From assembly GCA_947003375.1 (NCBI GenBank), contig CAMQOJ010000169.1, positions 1-8,380 on the forward strand: a DNA stretch of 8,380 bases. The letters are read 5' to 3'. Every line of letters begins with the position of its first letter. Position 1 is the stretch's first letter. A program made the position numbers and the translations under genes. The notes beneath the pieces were generated by a model. It saw nothing but the letters and a program-made list of their open reading frames with translations, was not told where the DNA came from and searched no databases. Origin of the DNA: an uncultured Lachnospiraceae bacterium (GTDB taxonomy: Bacteria; Bacillota; Clostridia; Lachnospirales; Lachnospiraceae). Shown one piece after another: positions 1-6,010 of the stretch.

Positions 1-93
1 TTCAGCGTTTTGCACAATTATTAATTATGCTTTCCCCACCCCGTGAAAAGTAACGTTTTAAGGAGGATTTTTAAGGTTATTCACGAATTCTTA

Positions 94-122
94 TTGATTT
101 CTGTCTTTTTTGATGTTATATT
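94..122 (+). promoter_or_regulatory. Sigma-A-type promoter of the toxin-antitoxin operon
   Basis: A -35 box TTGATT (94-99) and a -10 box TATATT (117-122) are separated by exactly 17 bp, a near-consensus vegetative promoter. Transcription would start near 129, giving a short leader of about 35 nt before the antitoxin start codon at 165. CATAG occurs at 123-127 and again at 133-137, ten bases apart, and ATATT (118-122) faces AATAT (141-145). Such symmetry over the -10 and start site would suit autorepression by the antitoxin complex, but that is inference. Confidence 0.6.
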
Positions 123-150
123 CATAGAAAGCCATAGCATAATATCTTAG

Positions 151-157
151 AAGGAGG
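151..157 (+). promoter_or_regulatory. Ribosome-binding site of the antitoxin gene
   Basis: AAGGAGG lies 7 nt before the ATG at 165, which is optimal and fixes that start. A near copy, AAGGAGGATTT, sits at 60-70 but has no nearby ATG and lies upstream of the promoter, so it appears not to serve a gene in this window. Confidence 0.8.
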
Positions 158-164
158 ATTTTAT

Positions 165-413
165 ATGTCAACTTTAGAAAAAGCCATCGACTTATTAGAA
201 ACTTTGCCTGACAATAAGCTTGAAGTAGCCTATGCATTTATACAGTTCATAGACTCTGAGGCCTATGGAAAATCGTCTAAAATTTCTGCTTCCAGGCGGG
301 CGGATGTCCAGTCCATGCTCGGAATTGCCCACGAATATGCAAATCCGGAATTGATAAAACGGGAGGAGGGCGCTTTCGAACATGCAATTGCGGAAAAATA
401 TGCAGTTGATTGA
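165..413 (+). CDS. Putative VapB-like antitoxin, 82 aa
   Basis: This small acidic protein is the likely antitoxin of the PIN-domain toxin encoded directly downstream, with which it overlaps by 14 bp (or 32 bp if the toxin starts at 382). Its N-terminal half (roughly residues 1-32) reads as amphipathic helix, with a pattern like that of small antitoxins of the DUF2281 kind. The C-terminal stretch (about residues 52-82), with HEYANPELIKREEGAFEHAI, resembles the toxin-binding tails I recall from clostridial partners of VapC. I see no clear AbrB, MazE or ribbon-helix-helix DNA-binding domain, so autoregulation is only presumed from family behaviour. The start is supported by an ideal ribosome-binding site. 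The pairing rests mainly on gene order and overlap. The gene is visibly more AT-rich than the locus from 773 on, consistent with separate acquisition. Confidence 0.7.
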   Translation: MSTLEKAIDLLETLPDNKLEVAYAFIQFIDSEAYGKSSKISASRRADVQSMLGIAHEYANPELIKREEGAFEHAIAEKYAVD

Positions 414-768
414 CGCCAATGTGATTCTGAGATTTATTTTGAACGATAACGAAGAGATGGCCAGCCGCGCAGTGGAAGTTATTTTGTCCGGTGCGTATAC
501 AAAACCGGAAGTCATCGCTGAAGTAGTATATATATTGAAAAGCGTCTATTCCACTCCCAAAGATAAAATCAAATCTATCATCCATGGTCTGTCCGACATA
601 ATTCAGATTGAAAACGCCAAATGTGTCATATATGCAATAGACTTATTTTCCGGCGCGTCCCTGGACTTTGTGGACTGTCTTCCGATTGCCTACCACGCAG
701 TAAACGGCGAGGCTGTATTTACATTTGACAAAAAGCTGAATAAACATCTGCGCCGTACATCCCTATAG
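400..768 (+). CDS. VapC-type PIN-domain toxin (ribonuclease), 122 aa
   Basis: PIN-domain toxins are Mg-dependent endoribonucleases that cut RNA, often tRNA or rRNA, when not bound by their antitoxin. The acidic catalytic residues are visible: Asp5 in LIDAN, Glu41 in IAEVVYIL, Asp89 and Asp92 in LDFVDC, and Asp110 in VFTFDKKL. The length is normal for a compact single-domain PIN protein and no active-site residue is missing, so it should be active. I chose the ATG at 400 because family members usually begin directly with the first strand, here MQLIDAN. An in-frame ATG at 382 would add six residues and has a stronger purine-rich site (GGGAGGAGGG, about 11 nt away), so it remains possible. Either start overlaps the antitoxin gene, implying translational coupling. 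The stop codon is 4 bp from the stop of the convergent class B sortase gene, with no terminator visible between them. Confidence 0.85.
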   Translation: MQLIDANVILRFILNDNEEMASRAVEVILSGAYTKPEVIAEVVYILKSVYSTPKDKIKSIIHGLSDIIQIENAKCVIYAIDLFSGASLDFVDCLPIAYHAVNGEAVFTFDKKLNKHLRRTSL

Positions 769-772
769 CCCC

Positions 773-1564
773 CTACCTTGCCCGCAGCACCCCCAACAGC
801 ACGAACCGGGCATCCTCGAATTCATAGCTGCAGGTGGACAGGGTGAGCACATGGTCCGAGGCCGAGGGCGTGAAATCGGCGCGGATAAGGGATTTGGAGA
901 TGCTGGAGGCTATCCAGTTTTCGTAGTCCTCCTCCGACGCGAAGCCCATCACCCAGGCATCATCCTCCACATTGGCCACGTATCCCGCGAATATCTCGAT
1001 GGTATAGTTCCCGCCGGGGGTCAGCAGGAGCATCTGCGGATGTTCCTCATAATACTCCTGGCTCTTGTAGTTGGCCAGGGCGGCGAACATGGAGCCGTCC
1101 TTCATATGGTGCCCGTAGATGATGCAGTGGGTATCCGAGAAATCGCTCTGGTTGTGGCAGTCCAGGAAGATCGCGCCGCTGGGGTTGCTCTCGCCGTTGA
1201 ACATGCGGTACAGATAATAGTCATTGTCCTGGGCCTGTACAATGGGATAGTTGATCACGGAAGCCTCATCATATATCCATCCCACCACCTGCTCATTGAT
1301 GCTGCGCAGGCCATCGAAATCCACCTCCGGAAAGGCGCTGGGCGAATCCTCCAGAGATACTGCCCCGTCCTGGGCTTCCTCCTCCCGGGTCTCTGTCCCG
1401 GCTTCCGTCCCCTCGGAGCGCACGAACGCGTCCAAATCCTCATAGGCCGTCTCCGCGGTACGCCTATCATGCAGAATCTCCCAGACATGATATCCCGACA
1501 CTACGAACACCACGGCCAAAGCCACTGTCAGCAACCTGATGAGTACCTTACCAATGCCCTTCAT
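773..1564 (-). CDS. srtB: Class B sortase (cysteine transpeptidase), 263 aa
   Basis: Sortases cut a sorting signal on a surface protein and join it to cell-wall peptide or to another subunit. The N-terminus has one membrane segment (about residues 7-27), followed by an acidic Glu-rich linker (about 50-80) and the sortase barrel. Active-site residues are His152 in IIYGHHMKDGSMF, Cys245 in the class B-type TLSTC motif, and Arg253 in DARFVLLG. The length fits class B enzymes. I chose the ATG at 1564 because GGGAGG lies 6 nt upstream. An in-frame ATG at 1636 would add 24 residues, but it has no ribosome-binding site and lies inside the probable promoter. The gene follows the SipW-type peptidase gene by 124 bp, across a terminator and a new promoter, so it appears to be a separate unit serving the same surface locus. 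Its substrate motif cannot be read from this window. Confidence 0.93.
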   Translation of the reverse strand: MKGIGKVLIRLLTVALAVVFVVSGYHVWEILHDRRTAETAYEDLDAFVRSEGTEAGTETREEEAQDGAVSLEDSPSAFPEVDFDGLRSINEQVVGWIYDEASVINYPIVQAQDNDYYLYRMFNGESNPSGAIFLDCHNQSDFSDTHCIIYGHHMKDGSMFAALANYKSQEYYEEHPQMLLLTPGGNYTIEIFAGYVANVEDDAWVMGFASEEDYENWIASSISKSLIRADFTPSASDHVLTLSTCSYEFEDARFVLLGVLRAR

Positions 1565-1570
1565 AAGCAA

Positions 1571-1576
1571 CCTCCC
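1571..1576 (-). promoter_or_regulatory. Ribosome-binding site deciding the class B sortase start
   Basis: On the minus strand GGGAGG lies 6 nt before the ATG at 1564. The competing upstream ATG at 1636 lacks any such site, so this one sets the start. Confidence 0.8.
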
Positions 1577-1627
1577 TATCCCGCCTGTCCGCCATGGCAA
1601 TGCGGCAGGCTGCACGTCCTCCTCTAC

Positions 1628-1656
1628 ATCATACATCTACATCGGAATAATTGCAA
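1628..1656 (-). promoter_or_regulatory. Sigma-A-type promoter of the class B sortase gene
   Basis: On the minus strand the -35 box TTGCAA (1656-1651) and the -10 box TATGAT (1633-1628) are spaced by exactly 17 bp. Transcription would start near 1621 and give a leader of about 57 nt to the ATG at 1564. It begins only 7 bp past the T-run of the terminator that ends the preceding operon, so the sortase can be expressed on its own. Confidence 0.65.
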
Positions 1657-1662
1657 TAACGT

Positions 1663-1694
1663 AAAAAGGCCGGCCGGACATTGTCCAGTCAGCC
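1663..1694 (-). terminator. Rho-independent terminator after the SipW-type peptidase gene
   Basis: On the minus strand an 11-base arm (1694-1684, GGCTGACTGGA) pairs with 1678-1668 (TCCGGCCGGCC) around a 5-nt loop. There is one A-C mismatch and two G-T pairs, and five T residues follow (1667-1663). The first arm contains the TGA stop codon of the peptidase gene. It should end most transcripts of the fibre operon before the class B sortase. Confidence 0.7.
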
Positions 1695-2180
1695 CTTCGG
1701 CTCCCCATCCCTGTCAAGCAGCTTCCCCGCCCAGAGCAGGAGAACCGCCCCCAGCACGGCGCTGGCCAGGTAGATTTTCCCCTTCGTTCCGGAGCAGACT
1801 GCCATGACGCTCCCCAGAAAAGGAACCTGCAGCACCATCCGGCCAATCAGGGCCCCATATGCCACCGGCTCCATGTCGTCCTCCGCGTTGGCATCCCCCT
1901 TCGTGATGAATTCCCCCTCCACCACATGGTTCTCCACCACCCGGTGGGTGATGACGGCGCCCCTGTCGTAGAAGGCCACCACGTCCCCCGGCCCAACCTC
2001 CTCGGGCCTCACCACCTCCACGTAGAGGGCGCTGCCCACGGGGATGGCAGGCTCCATGCTGCCGCTGACCACCACGTACACCTCATAACCCATCAGCTGG
2101 GGCACTGTCATGGGGATGCAGATTGCCACCACGGCCACCAGTATCAGCACAGACAAAAGCCTGCATATCTTGTGTCCCAA
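1689..2180 (-). CDS. sipW: SipW-type (archaeal/ER-like) signal peptidase I, 163 aa
   Basis: This membrane peptidase belongs to the Ser-His signal peptidase branch that includes Bacillus SipW, which matures TasA and its partner. Counting from the TTG at 2180, there is a membrane segment at about 7-26, the catalytic Ser41 in SGSMEPAIPVG, His79 in AVITHRVV, the FITKGDANAEDD block (about 91-102), and a second membrane segment at about 134-155. Its likely substrates are the two SipW-dependent proteins encoded at 5447-4626 and 5997-5440 in the same operon. The start is uncertain. The TTG has AGGGA about 7 nt upstream and gives an N-terminus (LGHKICRLLS) like the family. A GTG at 2300 keeps the frame open and would add 40 Arg- and Gly-rich hydrophilic residues that the family does not normally have. 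The stop codon lies inside the terminator stem. Confidence 0.88.
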   Translation of the reverse strand: MGHKICRLLSVLILVAVVAICIPMTVPQLMGYEVYVVVSGSMEPAIPVGSALYVEVVRPEEVGPGDVVAFYDRGAVITHRVVENHVVEGEFITKGDANAEDDMEPVAYGALIGRMVLQVPFLGSVMAVCSGTKGKIYLASAVLGAVLLLWAGKLLDRDGEPKG

Positions 2181-2371
2181 ATCCCTATCCCTGGCCTTTC
2201 CTCGCAGTCTGTCCTTGTGCCCTGCCCTATTCAGACTGCCTCTCCCCGCGCAGGAGCAGAGGGCCTCACCGGGAGCCCCCTGCTTCCTTCCGTCCAACAC
2301 CTTCCCCCAAGATTCCCGGCCCGCGGGCTTTCACCGGGAAGTGCCTTTCATCCCAGCTCTATTTCTCCTGC
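2181..2371 (-). other. Gap or possible 5' extension before the signal peptidase gene
   Basis: This 191-bp stretch separates the MucBP protein gene from the TTG start preferred for the peptidase. Its last 120 bp are open in the peptidase frame from a GTG at 2300, which follows a G-rich but poorly spaced site. I see no clear promoter, terminator or other gene here; the only other reading is a trivial ATG ORF of six codons at its upstream end. Confidence 0.4.
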
Positions 2372-3508
2372 TCAGCCCTTCTCCCCGGAGTCTTTCGCTT
2401 CCGCGCTCCGGGCCTTCCTCATGCGCCTGTAGGCATACGCTCCCGCCAGCAGGGCGATGATGGCCACCAGCCCTATCCCGGCTGCGATCCATGTGTTCCT
2501 CCTTAATCTGCTGTTGGCCCCGGCCACCGTGCCGTCCCCCTCAGAATCCAGCCCTGCCAGGGGCGTGTCCCCGTCGTCCAGGTTCACCAGGTCCTCCGGG
2601 CCGTCATCCCCCTCGGGCTCCGTCCCGCCCAGGGGGGTGTTGTTTTCCCCCATGTCCTCGTCCGGCGCTCCGTCCTCGTCCGGGGTATCAGCGCCGCCTT
2701 CCGGCGTGGCTGCACCGTCCTCGTCCGCCTCGTCCGCACCGGCTCCTGCGCCCGCATCCCCAGGTGCGGCCCCGCCTCCGGGCATGGCGCCGCCTCCTCC
2801 CTCTCCGGCTCCGACGCCAGGCTCCCCGGCTCCGCCTCCTCCGGGCTCCTCAGCTCCTCCGCCACCAGGCCCCTCAGTGCCGCCTCCGGGCTCCCCGGTG
2901 GCGATGGGCCTGTAGACGAAGGTGAACACGTTCTTGCTGGCGTCGCTCTGCAGCGTCCTGGTCAGGTTGTACGCCTGGGGCTGGTACCCCTCCACGTACA
3001 GGTACGCTACCACCGGCCTGTCGCCCACGTTCCCGTAGTACGTCTGCGGCGGGTACAGCTCCCTCCCCGCCTCGTCCTCATAGTGCACCGTGTACTGCAC
3101 CATGTCCCCACGGATGCCGTAGGCCACCACGTAGTCCTGATCCCTCTCCACCTGGAAGTACGCCAGATCCAGGCTGTCGTCGCGCCCCGCCATGCGGATG
3201 CCCTTGACATAGTACTTGCTGTCCTCCCCGACGGACGCCGCGCTGTTCAGGAACCGGACATGGTTCGCCGCCGTCAGCCCCGTTATCCGCACCAGTGCCC
3301 CGCCGTCCTCCAGGCTGATTGCATAGTCCCCTCCGCCGTCCACGGATATGGACACGCCGTCCTCGATGCTCAATACTCCCTGATTTCCCGCACTGATCGT
3401 CACCGTGTAGGTGTAGATGTCCCTCTCCGCCGCCAGACAGGCCATAGGCGTGGAGAGCATCAGGCAGAAAGCCGCCAGCAGGCAGGCCGTCCTCATCGCT
3501 TCCCTCAT
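2372..3508 (-). CDS. MucBP-domain surface protein with acidic Gly-rich stalk and C-terminal membrane anchor, 378 aa
   Basis: The protein begins with a signal peptide (about residues 5-27, ending CLAA). An N-terminal beta-rich domain follows (about 30-132), then a MucBP-like domain (about 136-200). The MucBP signature is VQYTVHYEDEAGREL, GNVGDRP, VEGYQP and VFTFVYRP; such domains occur in mucus- or glycan-binding adhesins. Residues 203-330 form a low-complexity stalk of Gly, Glu, Asp, Pro and Ala. The end has a membrane helix (about 338-360) and a basic tail (RRMRKAR). There is no LPXTG; PLGG and PLAG motifs precede the membrane helix. The start overlaps the preceding stop by 4 bp (ATGA), showing translational coupling; GGGGGAG lies about 7 nt upstream. 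A second in-frame ATG at 3496 is also possible. The likely role is a surface adhesin or accessory fibre component. I recall similar unnamed proteins beside signal peptidase genes in Lachnospiraceae. Confidence 0.8.
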   Translation of the reverse strand: MREAMRTACLLAAFCLMLSTPMACLAAERDIYTYTVTISAGNQGVLSIEDGVSISVDGGGDYAISLEDGGALVRITGLTAANHVRFLNSAASVGEDSKYYVKGIRMAGRDDSLDLAYFQVERDQDYVVAYGIRGDMVQYTVHYEDEAGRELYPPQTYYGNVGDRPVVAYLYVEGYQPQAYNLTRTLQSDASKNVFTFVYRPIATGEPGGGTEGPGGGGAEEPGGGGAGEPGVGAGEGGGGAMPGGGAAPGDAGAGAGADEADEDGAATPEGGADTPDEDGAPDEDMGENNTPLGGTEPEGDDGPEDLVNLDDGDTPLAGLDSEGDGTVAGANSRLRRNTWIAAGIGLVAIIALLAGAYAYRRMRKARSAEAKDSGEKG

Positions 3509-4353
3509 CCTTCCGCTCCCCCTTTCCTATCCTTTCTCTTCCCCGCCCTGTGCAGGCTGTACAGGGTCAGAGCCAACAGCGCCAGGCCGGATGCCAGCGA
3601 AATCCAGACGTACAGCATCAGGTCGCTGCTGTCGCTGGTCCTGGGGGGCTGCCCTCCCGGGCCCCTTCCGGGTCCGCCGCTGCCTCCGTCTCCGCCTCCT
3701 CCATCGTCTCCTCCGTCGTCGCCTCCGTCTCCATCTCCGCCATCGTCATCGTCGCCCACCGGTATGGGGCCCCTGCGTTCCTCCACCGCGAAGTTCAGGG
3801 TCAGGTTCGCCAGCGTGTCCTGGTACGTGTTCCCCTGGGTCTCCCCGTCTAAGGCCACCGTCAGGGAGATGGTCCCCTGCTCCCCGGTCCCCAGGGTGTC
3901 CAGGTAGAAGTACTCGCTCAGGGACTCTGTGGCCTCATGCAGGCCCTCCCCCACGTCCATGTCCCCGGTACGCTCCCCTCCCACGGTGTCGCTGCTGTAG
4001 AGCGTCTCCAGCTCCCCACGGGGAGGCTGGTAGGCCAGGGTATAGGTATACCCGCCGCTGGCCGCCACCCGCTGGCTGTCCTCCAGGGACTGCAGCACCT
4101 TGTTGGCCATCCACCAGTCCGCGCTCCCGCCCGCCGTGTTCCGCAGCGCTACGGAGATGTCGATGCTGTCCCCCGGCTGCAGGCCGTATATGGCGTCATT
4201 GATATCGGAGGTATTGAAGTTGCTCTCCATCTTGCTGCCCGTGAACTCCACCGACCAGCCCGGATCCCCCTTGTAGTCCTCCGCACGGGCTGCCGCCCCG
4301 TCCCCCAGCACCAAGGCACAGGCCAGCAGCAGCCCCATCCATCTCTTCTTCAT
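3505..4353 (-). CDS. Secreted surface protein with Asp/Gly stalk and degenerate sorting signal, 282 aa
   Basis: A signal peptide (residues 1-24, ending ARA) leads into a globular domain (about 30-192). Typical segments are KMESNFNTSDINDAIYGLQP, DWWMANKVLQSLED and LDGETQGNTYQDTLANL. I recall the family as an unnamed companion of SipW-type loci, without a known function. Residues 200-233 are almost only Asp and Gly. PPRTSD (236-241) follows, then a membrane helix (about 244-265) and a basic tail (HRAGKRKDRKGG). The order motif, helix, charged tail matches a cell-wall sorting signal, but the motif departs from LPXTG by Pro for Leu and Ser for Gly. It may therefore be a membrane protein or a substrate of an unusual sortase. 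The ATG at 4353 is preferred because GGGAG lies about 8 nt upstream and the signal peptide then has normal length; an ATG at 4368 is an alternative. Confidence 0.78.
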   Translation of the reverse strand: MKKRWMGLLLACALVLGDGAAARAEDYKGDPGWSVEFTGSKMESNFNTSDINDAIYGLQPGDSIDISVALRNTAGGSADWWMANKVLQSLEDSQRVAASGGYTYTLAYQPPRGELETLYSSDTVGGERTGDMDVGEGLHEATESLSEYFYLDTLGTGEQGTISLTVALDGETQGNTYQDTLANLTLNFAVEERRGPIPVGDDDDGGDGDGGDDGGDDGGGGDGGSGGPGRGPGGQPPRTSDSSDLMLYVWISLASGLALLALTLYSLHRAGKRKDRKGGAEG

Positions 4354-4625
4354 CCCGTCAACTCCCATCCGCCTGGCTTGCAGGCATCTATCTTGCTCGT
4401 CCGCCTGTCCCGGGCCCTCACCCGGGGCGGCGCCGCCCTTTCCCTCTCCCGGCCCGAGGCTGCCCGCCTCTGGCGTCTGTCCGAATCGGCAGCTCTTCTT
4501 CCTTTTCTTGCTGCAGCTGCCTGCTCCTGGCGTCTGCCCGGTTCAGCAGCCCTCTTCCTTTTCTTGCTACGGCCGTCTGCCCCTGGCATCCGCCCGGCAA
4601 GGCCGGAGGCATCGGCCTCCCTCTC
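4354..4625 (-). other. 272-bp gap within the operon, holding tandem repeats
   Basis: This is the longest break in the minus-strand gene run. It holds a 57-bp purine-rich tandem repeat (4472-4584) and, just after the upstream stop codon, a perfect hairpin of GGAGGC and GCCTCC around a 4-nt loop (4605-4620). No T-run follows the hairpin, so it is not a standard terminator; it could protect or stop an mRNA end. I find no convincing promoter. Minus-strand reading frames here encode only Arg-rich low-complexity peptides, and the repeat copies differ by a 1-bp indel, which argues against coding. Confidence 0.5.
4472..4584. repeat. Imperfect 57/56-bp tandem repeat
   Basis: Copy one is 4472-4528 (57 bp) and copy two 4529-4584 (56 bp). 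They share a 16-base core which on the minus strand reads AGCAAGAAAAGGAAGA, and each starts with GGCGTCTG on the plus strand. A more decayed third copy may continue towards about 4430. The 1-bp length difference shows the repeat is not kept in a reading frame. Confidence 0.75.
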
Positions 4626-5447
4626 CTACCTCAGCCGCAGCGTGCCGTCCCCGGCCACCTCCACGTCCACGCCCCAGGCGCTCTTGATGGCGCTCTGGGC
4701 GTTGTGGGTCTGCACCGCGTCCACCTCGGCCTCCACCACGAAAGTGGCCCCGTCATAGTCGTAGGCCGTCCGCACCGTGGTCCAGCCGTTGGCATCCGTA
4801 ATCCGCTCCTCCGTCACTTTCGTGGCCACGTCGCTCTTTATGGCCACCGAATCCGCGAAAGGCTCCGTCTCATAGTACATGCCCTCCCCTGCCGCGGGCA
4901 GCGGGCTGTCATAGTACAGCACGATCGTCTCCCCGTCCCTGGGGTCGCCCTGCCCCATGTTGGCGGTGGTCGCCCTGTCGTCCACAAGCCAATGGCCTCC
5001 CGTCAGGTGCAGGTCTATCATGGCAGGGGACAGATGGGGGAGCTTGTTCCCCGCCTCGTCCACCCAGTACTTGTATATCTTCACCCGGACATACTCGTCG
5101 ATGGAGCCGCTGTTGCGCACGCTCAAAGCTTCCGGGTAGGTCCTCCCTATCTGCCACTCCTCCCCCTCGGGCAGGGCCAGCAGCTCCCCGGAGGCCTCGT
5201 TCCATTCATTGTCCGCATGGGTGTAGTCGCGATACCCTGCCACTTCCCCGTTCTCCAGCAGGGTCACGCCGATGCTCTGGACGTCGATCTGGGCCGTGTA
5301 GGTCTCCGAATAATAGGTCAGCGCCGCCCGGGTGCTGCCTATGGCGCTGAAGGACAGCAGCGCTATGGCCAGCGCGAACAGGACAACTGTCCCGGGGAGG
5401 AAACCGTTTTTCCCCCGAATGCTCTTCTTCCGTTTCCCGTCACTCAT
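4626..5447 (-). CDS. SipW-dependent camelysin/TasA-like secreted protein, 273 aa
   Basis: This is probably a fibre or matrix protein of the TasA/camelysin type. The N-terminus is basic (residues 1-13), then hydrophobic (about 15-36), ending in GSTRAALTYYSETY. That is the SipW-type signal pattern, with cleavage near Ala41 or Ala42 followed by an aromatic and Thr/Ser-rich mature start. The mature chain is beta-rich, with VRNSGSIDEYVRVKIYKYWVD (about 110-130), and ends with QTHNAQSAIKSAWGVDV (about 246-262), a tail I recall from other proteins of this class. There is no LPXTG or C-terminal membrane segment. The start at 5447 gives an 8-bp overlap with the preceding stop (ATGAGTGA) and has GGAGG upstream; the longer frame back to 5501 only runs into the preceding gene. 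The SipW-type peptidase that should process it is encoded three genes downstream. Confidence 0.82.
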   Translation of the reverse strand: MSDGKRKKSIRGKNGFLPGTVVLFALAIALLSFSAIGSTRAALTYYSETYTAQIDVQSIGVTLLENGEVAGYRDYTHADNEWNEASGELLALPEGEEWQIGRTYPEALSVRNSGSIDEYVRVKIYKYWVDEAGNKLPHLSPAMIDLHLTGGHWLVDDRATTANMGQGDPRDGETIVLYYDSPLPAAGEGMYYETEPFADSVAIKSDVATKVTEERITDANGWTTVRTAYDYDGATFVVEAEVDAVQTHNAQSAIKSAWGVDVEVAGDGTLRLR

Positions 5448-5997
5448 CCGCCTCGCCTCCTTCCCATCCATAGCTGTCCCTGCCGCTGTCCAGCACCGCA
5501 TCCCAGTCCGCGTAAGGGGTGCCGTCCTCCGTATACAGTACAGCAGTACATTCCTGTATGACTACAACATTGAAGTCCTCCGTGTATGGCGGCGGGGTCT
5601 CCAGCGCCGGGTCCTCCACCGTGGCCGCAGGCAGCGTGATCTTTATGTCCAGCACTCCCGTGGTCCCGCCCACCGGGAGAATCTCGTCATAGTACCAGTA
5701 CCCGTCGCCGCCGTCCCGCCATCCAGGGCTGCCGCTGTACTCCAGCCCATAGATACTGCCCGCGAAAGCCTTTGCCCGGACATAGCACTCCGCCGTCCCC
5801 GTATTGCCCAGCTGGACATGCTTGGTCCAGTCGGAGAACTGCTCCGTAATCTGGGACCTGGTCCCCACCGCAATCCGATGGCCTCCCTTCGCCGTGGCGA
5901 ATGTGGTGAAATAGGCCCTGGCGCTGCCCACGGAGGCTCCCGCCACAAGGGCCAGCGCAATGGCAGCCGCACACACTGTCTTCTTCGTCCGCTTCAT
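5440..5997 (-). CDS. Small SipW-dependent camelysin/TasA-like secreted protein, 185 aa
   Basis: A basic start (MKRTKK), a hydrophobic core (about residues 8-24) and SARAYFTTFATAKGG form a textbook SipW-dependent signal peptide. Cleavage would fall after Ala28, so the mature protein begins YFTTFATA. The mature part (about 157 residues) contains VQLGNTGTAECYVRAKAFA, the kind of strand pair seen in camelysin/TasA-like folds, and a Pro-rich loop near 133-138. It ends in an acidic tail (EGGEADE) with no sorting signal or membrane helix. It is likely a secreted fibre or matrix subunit, possibly partner or tip of the larger TasA-like protein encoded next, with which it overlaps by 8 bp. A GTG at 6006 is in frame but lies within the ribosome-binding site of the ATG at 5997, so I reject it as the start. 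Two cysteines remain, one of them in the signal peptide. Confidence 0.82.
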   Translation of the reverse strand: MKRTKKTVCAAAIALALVAGASVGSARAYFTTFATAKGGHRIAVGTRSQITEQFSDWTKHVQLGNTGTAECYVRAKAFAGSIYGLEYSGSPGWRDGGDGYWYYDEILPVGGTTGVLDIKITLPAATVEDPALETPPPYTEDFNVVVIQECTAVLYTEDGTPYADWDAVLDSGRDSYGWEGGEADE

Positions 5998-6004
5998 TCC
6001 TGCC

Positions 6005-6010
6005 ACCTCC
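6005..6010 (-). promoter_or_regulatory. Ribosome-binding site deciding the small TasA-like start
   Basis: GGAGGT on the minus strand lies 7 nt before the ATG at 5997. Its first base is the last base of the TAG stop codon of the pilin-like gene, so termination and re-initiation are coupled. Confidence 0.8.

Noticed and set aside
195..585. Minus-strand open frames opposite the antitoxin and toxin genes
   Set aside because: They show no domain or ribosome-binding site and oppose two well-supported overlapping genes.
1565..1636. Longer class B sortase starting at the ATG at 1636
   Set aside because: There is no ribosome-binding site, the added residues precede the membrane segment, and that ATG overlaps the probable promoter, upstream of the expected transcript start.
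851..1807. Long plus-strand open frame opposite the class B sortase
   Set aside because: It is antisense to a gene with full sortase active-site motifs. Its product is His/Pro/Arg-rich without domains, a by-product of GC-rich coding on the other strand.
2457..2925. Plus-strand Pro/Ser- or Arg-rich frames opposite the Gly-rich stalk
   Set aside because: They are the mirror of low-complexity Gly/Glu/Asp codons in the MucBP protein. They have no ribosome-binding site and no folded domain.
4472..4584. Possible CRISPR array
   Set aside because: The repeats are directly adjacent without spacers, and there are only two or three imperfect copies and no cas genes.
4350..4612. Small minus-strand Arg-rich frames in the 272-bp gap (79 and 64 aa)
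   Set aside because: Composition is Arg/Ala/Gly low-complexity, the tandem repeat copies differ by 1 bp so frame is not kept, and I see no family resemblance.
4605..4620. Hairpin as rho-independent terminator after the larger TasA-like gene
   Set aside because: The 6-bp stem is perfect, but no T-run follows on the minus strand. It is kept only as a possible mRNA structure.
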